Below are positions 59,773-64,000 of a stretch of 64,000 nt of DNA, one piece after another. The position numbers were made by a program, and so were the translations under genes. The stretch spans positions 138,257 through 202,256 of the forward strand of contig CAJTYV010000004.1 in assembly GCA_910584195.1 (NCBI GenBank), in the 5' to 3' direction. Positions within the stretch are counted from its first letter, which is position 1. The number at the start of each line of letters is the position of its first letter. Origin of the DNA: an uncultured Ruminococcus sp. Its GTDB lineage: Bacteria > Bacillota > Clostridia > Oscillospirales > Ruminococcaceae. Under the pieces are notes generated by a model that made no database searches, was not told the origin of the DNA, and worked only from the letters and a program-made list of their open reading frames with translations.

Positions 59773-60788
59773 TATTCTTCCTCCTCTACCGAATTATTGG
59801 CAGTGTCCGCTTTAATTTCTTCGTAAAGCTCTTCAATGCCTGATTTAGCGGATTTGCTGTTGATAAGCTGTACAAATACCGATTCGAGATCCGGTTTTTC
59901 AGTATAAATTTCAGTGATCTGAATGTTGTTTTTGAGAAGCTCGCTCATAATATCACCGCGTATCACATCTCCGTCTCCAACAAGCTGAACGATAAATTCA
60001 TAAAAGTCGTTGCCTTCAGCTTCGATTTTGACGATCTCTTTTACGCCTTTTATCATTTCAATGATATTGGCTGTCGCAGTTCTGTTGCCTTTTATCTTTA
60101 CGTGCAGCAAGACGCTTCCGCCTGTCTGTTTTTCGAGGTTTTCAATAGTATCTATTGCTTTGATGTCGCCCTTATTGATGATAACCACCCTATCGCATAC
60201 TGCTGAAACCTCAGACAGGATATGCGAGCTGAAAATTACAGAATGCTCTTTTTTCAAGTCGGTTATAATACTTCTGACTTCCGTCACCTGTTTAGGATCA
60301 AGACCTACGGTAGGCTCGTCAAGAATGAGAAATTTCGGGTCGCCCAAAAGTGCCTGAGCAAACCCTACACGCTGTTTGTAGCCCTTTGAAAGATTTTTTA
60401 TTAGCTTGTCTTTAACATCGGTAATTTTGAGCAGATCCATAACTCTAGAAATTTCGCTGCTTTTTTTTGTAATTGGTATGCGTTTAAGTCCCGCGCAGAA
60501 AGAGAGATATTCCCTAACTCTCATATCAGGATAAACGGGCGGTATTTCAGGAAGATAACCGATATTTTTCTTAGCCTTTACCGGTTCTTTGGAAATATCA
60601 CTGCCGTAAATAGTGACTTTTCCCGAAGTCATGGGCAGATAACCCGATATCATATTCATGGTTGTGGATTTGCCGGCGCCGTTTGGCCCGAGAAATCCAA
60701 GGATCTCATTATCGTTTATTGTAAAGCTTATATTGTTTACGGCACGGTTTTTTCCGTAATATTTTGTCAGATTTTCAATAGTAATCAT
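59772..60788 (-). CDS. ABC transporter ATP-binding protein (GldA-like)
   Basis: A ~338-residue ABC ATPase with Walker A GPNGAGKST, signature LSKGYKQR, Walker B FLILDEPTVGLDP and H-loop SSHIL. About 110 residues follow the ATPase core, ending in an acidic tail (NNSVEEEE). AAAGGAGG lies well placed before the ATG at 60788; the frame from 60833 runs through the leader. It is the first gene of ATPase-permease-GldG-DUF4340. A TATAAT lies upstream on the minus strand (60846-60841) with a weak -35. Confidence 0.9.
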   Translation of the reverse strand: MITIENLTKYYGKNRAVNNISFTINDNEILGFLGPNGAGKSTTMNMISGYLPMTSGKVTIYGSDISKEPVKAKKNIGYLPEIPPVYPDMRVREYLSFCAGLKRIPITKKSSEISRVMDLLKITDVKDKLIKNLSKGYKQRVGFAQALLGDPKFLILDEPTVGLDPKQVTEVRSIITDLKKEHSVIFSSHILSEVSAVCDRVVIINKGDIKAIDTIENLEKQTGGSVLLHVKIKGNRTATANIIEMIKGVKEIVKIEAEGNDFYEFIVQLVGDGDVIRGDIMSELLKNNIQITEIYTEKPDLESVFVQLINSKSAKSGIEELYEEIKADTANNSVEEEE

Positions 60789-61071
60789 GAGAACGCCTCC
60801 TTTTAATTTTAATTTTGATGCATACAGATCCAAGTAACTTATTATAATAGTATAAAACGTAAAAGCATCATTGATGTATCATCAGGTGCCCGTTATCTAT
60901 AGTATTATCTCAAATTAATGTGTACGTGAAATGAATAAAATATGTATAAAAAGTTAAATTCAAAAAACATGAAAAAATGCAGTTGTGCAAAATATGTAAA
61001 AATTATATATTTTATGTGTGTAAATGGGGTGAAAAGTTATTGTGAATCAGATGAATCTTCTGCTTTAAATT

Positions 61072-61094
61072 AAATTTAATACTGTATTAAATTT
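61072..61094. promoter_or_regulatory. AT-rich palindrome upstream of the GH48 gene
   Basis: AAATTTAATAC (61072-61082) and GTATTAAATTT (61084-61094) are perfect 11-bp inverted repeats around one T, about 120 bp upstream of the GH48 -35. It is a plausible binding site for a regulator of cellulase genes. The remaining DNA between 60850 and 61200 is AT-rich, with no gene seen. Confidence 0.4.
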
Positions 61095-61214
61095 TAATTC
61101 ATTTAAATAGTTTGAACCCAAAAGACATAATAGGCAAAATGTACAAAAATGCTATTTGTAATTGTGCATTGCAACAAAAAAGTATTGACTGATTAGCTAA
61201 AATTCCCCAAGGTA

Positions 61215-61243
61215 TTGACTTTAAGGGAAAATTGACTTATAAT
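61215..61243 (+). promoter_or_regulatory. Promoter of the GH48 cellulase gene
   Basis: TTGACT (61215-61220) and TATAAT (61238-61243) have a 17-bp spacer. ATTGACT also occurs at 61184-61190 and 61231-61237, so three copies cluster here. The transcript leader of about 140 nt contains hairpins TACGAA/TTCGTA (61296-61312) and CCTGC/GCAGG (61320-61336), and ends with GAGAGGGG before the ATG. Confidence 0.78.
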
Positions 61244-61388
61244 ATATATGAAAATAGTTTGAGAATTGTATGAACTGTCAAAAGTTTATACAGTGTACGA
61301 AGTATTTTCGTATACGCATCCTGCTGTAATGGCAGGGTACAACCGTTTTTTAAACCAAATAAATTAATATTGAGAGGGGTTAAAAACA

Positions 61389-63887
61389 ATGATAAGCAAG
61401 AAGAACAAAGCGCTTGCAGCAGGAATTCTTTCTGCAGCTATGACAGCTACAGCAGTAATTCCCGCTTTTGCTTCAGCTGCTACAGAATGGGCAACTGAAA
61501 ATGACGCTAACAAGTCTTATGCTGCCATGTTTGAATCGCTCTACGCTGACGTTATTACTAACGGCGTTGAGAATGGATACATGAGCAGCCAGAAGAATGG
61601 CGATTCTTTCGGAATTCCTTACCACTCCGTAGAAACGCTTTGTGTTGAAGCTCCTGACTACGGTCATGAGACAACATCCGAAGCTATGTCTTACATGGCT
61701 TGGATCACAGCTATGCACGATGTATTGGCTGAAAGAGGTGTTATCAGCGATTCCAACAGAGACCTTGAAAAAGGCTGGAGAACTCTTGAAGCTATAATTC
61801 CCGGTTGGTCTAAAGTTGCATATGGTAATGGTACAGTAAAGTATGATACAATTTTTAAGCAGGACAGACTTAAAGCTGATACTGCTACAGAGGAAAATGA
61901 TCCTTCAAAGTATCCTTCAGAGCAGATTCAGGGTGCAGGCGCTGAAGCTATCAATCCGATCTACGATGATATGAAGTCTGCATACGGCGGCGAGAACGGT
62001 TATTATCTTATGCACTGGCTTGCTGACGTTGACGACTGGTACGGCTTTGGCGGAGGAAAGGGTCAGTTTACATTTATTAATACTTTCCAGAGAGGCGAGC
62101 AGGAGTCTTGTTTCGAAACAGTTCCTCAGCCTTCTATTGAAGAACTTAAGTATGGTATGGAAAGTCCTGATACAGACAACGGTAACGGTATCAAGGCTAT
62201 CTTCAACGGTAAGGATAAGGTTCCGAAGCAGTATTCTTTCACAAACGCTCCCGATGCTGAAGATCGTGCTATCCAGGCTATTTATTTTGCAAGCAATTTC
62301 GGCGTAGACTGCGGCGAGCTTTCATACCTTGCAGGTAAAATGGGTGACCAGTGCCGTAACGACATGTTCGACAAATATTATAAGGAGATCGGCTGCCAGA
62401 ATATTAATTCTGCTTCCGCTGGTCTTAAGTCTCAGCACTACCTCATGTCATGGTACACTTCTTGGGGCGGACAGCTTGACGCTTCATGGGGTGAGTATCA
62501 GTGGGCTTGGCAGATCGGCTGCTCACATTCACACCAGTTCTATCAGAACCCCCTTGCTGCATATGCTCTTGCATATGACAAGAATATGGGCGACGGTATA
62601 AAGACTAAGAACTTCCAGTCAGACTATCAGGAGTCTCTTAAGAGACAGATCGAAATGTACCTTTGGCTCCAGTCTGCTAACGGTCCTTATGCAGGTGGAT
62701 GTACAAACTCCAAGGATGGTAAGTATGCGAAGTATGATGCTTCCGAATCTACTTTCTATGATATGGTTTACGTTGAGCATCCTGTATATGCTGACCCCGG
62801 TTCCAACCACTGGATCGGTAACCAGGTATGGTCTACTCAGCGTCTTGCAGAGCTTTACTATTATGTTAAAACCAACGGTGATCTTTCAAAGGGTCAGACA
62901 TATGGCGGCTTAACTCTTGAAGAGGCTCTTGAAGCTCTCCTTAGCAGATGGATCGACTGGTTCCTTGAGAACACTAAGTTTGATTACGTAGCAGAGGACG
63001 GAACAGAAATGGCTTACGCTATTCCTTCAAGCCTTGATTGGAAAGGTCAGCCTGCTACATGGAACAAGACTTATGATCCCGATGCTAACAGCGGTCTTAC
63101 ATGTGAGATCACAGGTTATGGTCAGGGAGATATTGGTTGTGTATCTTCACTCTGTAATACTCTTATCTTCTATGCTGCTGCTAATAAGACACCCGCTGAG
63201 GCAGGTTCTACTGCTAACGGTTCTACTCGTGGAGAAAAGGCTCTCTATTTGGCTAATAAGCTCATGAGCGCTCAGTGGAACGCAGCACGTGATGAGATTG
63301 GTCTTGCTTATGAAGATCATAACGGTTCACTTCACAGAATATTCGATCAGGAAGTATTTATCCCTGATTACTATAAGGGAACTATGCCTGACGGTTCTAA
63401 GCTTGAGCCCGGCGCTACATTCAGCTCTATCCGTGAGTCTTACGCTAAAGATCCTATGTATCAGGAGTGTAAGAAGGTTTATGATGAAACCGGAAAAACT
63501 GATGATTACACATTTAAGCTCCACAGATTCTGGCATATGGGCGATGCTCTTATGACAACAGGTACAATGGCTCTCCTCTATCCCGAGGTTAAACCCCTTG
63601 GAGAGGATCCTCAGCCTACAGATCCGCCTTCGGGTGATACTCTTTGGGGTGATGCTAACTGTGACGGAAAGGTAACAATTGCAGACTCTACAGCTATTCT
63701 TCAGGCTCTTGGTAACCCTGACAAGTACGGTTTGTCGACTCAGGGCGCTATTAATGCTGACGTAATTGACAACGGCGACGGCGTTAAGACATCTGATGCT
63801 CTTGCTATCCAGGCTGTTGACGCTAAACTTGTTAATCAGACTCAGTTCCCGATGACACAGGCTGATTATGACGCAGCAATAAAGTAA
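61389..63887 (+). CDS. GH48 cellulase with C-terminal dockerin (Cel48-type)
   Basis: The 832-residue secreted enzyme has a signal peptide (about 1-30, ending FASA-A). The GH48 catalytic domain spans about 33-735. The family motif EAPDYGHETTSEAMSY carries the predicted acid (Glu98 in TTSEA); further markers are HWLADVDDWYGFG, SWGEYQWAWQIGCSHSHQFYQNP and VYADPGSNHWIGNQVWS. After a short Pro/Thr linker (about 740-755) comes a type I-like dockerin: GDANCDGKVTIADSTAILQAL as first calcium loop, and a less regular second loop (ADVIDNGDGVKTSDALAIQ). GH48 enzymes are processive cellulases and usually the main exoglucanase of a cellulosome. No cellulose-binding module is present; the dockerin implies attachment to a scaffoldin encoded elsewhere. 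Confidence 0.96.
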   Translation: MISKKNKALAAGILSAAMTATAVIPAFASAATEWATENDANKSYAAMFESLYADVITNGVENGYMSSQKNGDSFGIPYHSVETLCVEAPDYGHETTSEAMSYMAWITAMHDVLAERGVISDSNRDLEKGWRTLEAIIPGWSKVAYGNGTVKYDTIFKQDRLKADTATEENDPSKYPSEQIQGAGAEAINPIYDDMKSAYGGENGYYLMHWLADVDDWYGFGGGKGQFTFINTFQRGEQESCFETVPQPSIEELKYGMESPDTDNGNGIKAIFNGKDKVPKQYSFTNAPDAEDRAIQAIYFASNFGVDCGELSYLAGKMGDQCRNDMFDKYYKEIGCQNINSASAGLKSQHYLMSWYTSWGGQLDASWGEYQWAWQIGCSHSHQFYQNPLAAYALAYDKNMGDGIKTKNFQSDYQESLKRQIEMYLWLQSANGPYAGGCTNSKDGKYAKYDASESTFYDMVYVEHPVYADPGSNHWIGNQVWSTQRLAELYYYVKTNGDLSKGQTYGGLTLEEALEALLSRWIDWFLENTKFDYVAEDGTEMAYAIPSSLDWKGQPATWNKTYDPDANSGLTCEITGYGQGDIGCVSSLCNTLIFYAAANKTPAEAGSTANGSTRGEKALYLANKLMSAQWNAARDEIGLAYEDHNGSLHRIFDQEVFIPDYYKGTMPDGSKLEPGATFSSIRESYAKDPMYQECKKVYDETGKTDDYTFKLHRFWHMGDALMTTGTMALLYPEVKPLGEDPQPTDPPSGDTLWGDANCDGKVTIADSTAILQALGNPDKYGLSTQGAINADVIDNGDGVKTSDALAIQAVDAKLVNQTQFPMTQADYDAAIK

Positions 63888-63918
63888 TTGATTACTTTGG
63901 ATTTTCTTAAATAAATTT

Positions 63919-63947
63919 AACGCACTTTCCTTATTGGAAAGTGCGTT
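63919..63947 (+). terminator. First terminator hairpin after the GH48 gene
   Basis: AACGCACTTTCC pairs with GGAAAGTGCGTT around a 5-nt loop; the following tract (CAGTCTG) is not T-rich. Confidence 0.65.
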
Positions 63948-63960
63948 CAGTCTGTCGAAA

Positions 63961-63987
63961 AAGTCAAGCAAACGCTTGGCTTTTTTT
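63961..63987 (+). terminator. Second terminator after the GH48 gene
   Basis: AAGTCAAGC pairs with GCTTGGCTT around a short loop and runs into T7, a standard intrinsic terminator. Confidence 0.85.
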
Positions 63988-64000
63988 CATAGATATGGTA

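Noticed and set aside
56163..60788. Calling the four-gene ABC unit a gliding motility system
   Set aside because: Only the ABC-type components are present, and similar operons are common in non-gliding bacteria.
63327..63971. Minus-strand frame of 214 codons opposite the end of the GH48 gene
   Set aside because: It overlaps the catalytic domain and dockerin and passes through two terminators; the product resembles no family.

Overview
The window is an AT-rich chromosomal segment from a Gram-positive member of the Clostridia, most likely a fibre-degrading Ruminococcus. The strongest marker is a secreted GH48 cellulase at the right end with a C-terminal dockerin of the kind seen in the R. flavefaciens lineage. 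A pro-sigma-K-like sporulation factor, a GdpP/RplI/DnaB cluster, RNase J, BceSAB-type and YtrA-type transport modules and many near-consensus sigma-A promoters (17-bp spacers) fit the same placement. I saw no rRNA, tRNA, CRISPR array, prophage or transposase gene.

Layout. 1-4.5 kb: a Bce-type peptide sensing/export locus (response regulator tail, sensor kinase, a long structured leader, ATPase, a small overlooked membrane ORF, FtsX-type permease). 4.5-5.2 kb: sigK-like gene. 5.7-9.4 kb: a second two-component/ABC module (regulator, ATPase, permease, kinase) on the minus strand, with a 172-bp miniature inverted-repeat element inside the transporter operon's 5' leader. 9.5-19.2 kb: a five-gene plus-strand operon, MoxR-type AAA+ ATPase, DUF5682 protein, von Willebrand A protein, SWIM zinc-finger protein and DUF4132 protein, matching E. 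coli yehL-yehM-yehP-yehQ-yehI in order and approximate size. It is the most interesting multi-gene system here; its biochemical role is not established. 19.2-21.7 kb: a cell-wall substrate with a non-LPxTG sorting signal, its adjacent sortase and a membrane protein. 21.9-30.6 kb: trmB, a small ORF, the pyrimidine genes pyrC-pyrF-carA-carB behind an attenuator-like leader, and an Mrp-type Fe-S carrier.

30.7-39.7 kb: a minus-strand housekeeping run rnj-gdpP-rplI-dnaB-tilS-ftsH with its own consensus promoter and a leader of nearly 300 nt. 40.1-46.2 kb: an alanine/glycine-type symporter, a YdbS/YdbT-like pair and a large DUF2157-like membrane protein. 46.4-52.3 kb: a 7TM-type sensor kinase with a NarL-type regulator, then a GntR(YtrA)-ABC module with a perfect palindromic operator. 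52.4-60.8 kb (minus): a MacB-like fused ABC transporter, a VOC protein and a four-gene GldA/F/G-DUF4340-like ABC operon. 61.0-63.9 kb: the GH48-dockerin gene with a long AT-rich control region.

Recurring themes. Small non-coding inverted-repeat elements (about 160-172 bp, TTA-type flanks, a shared internal core) sit directly upstream of several genes. Envelope sensing and export dominates: four sensor/transporter modules in 64 kb. Several gene starts were moved inward from the longest reading frame because a Shine-Dalgarno sequence and an overlapping upstream stop codon favour the inner start.
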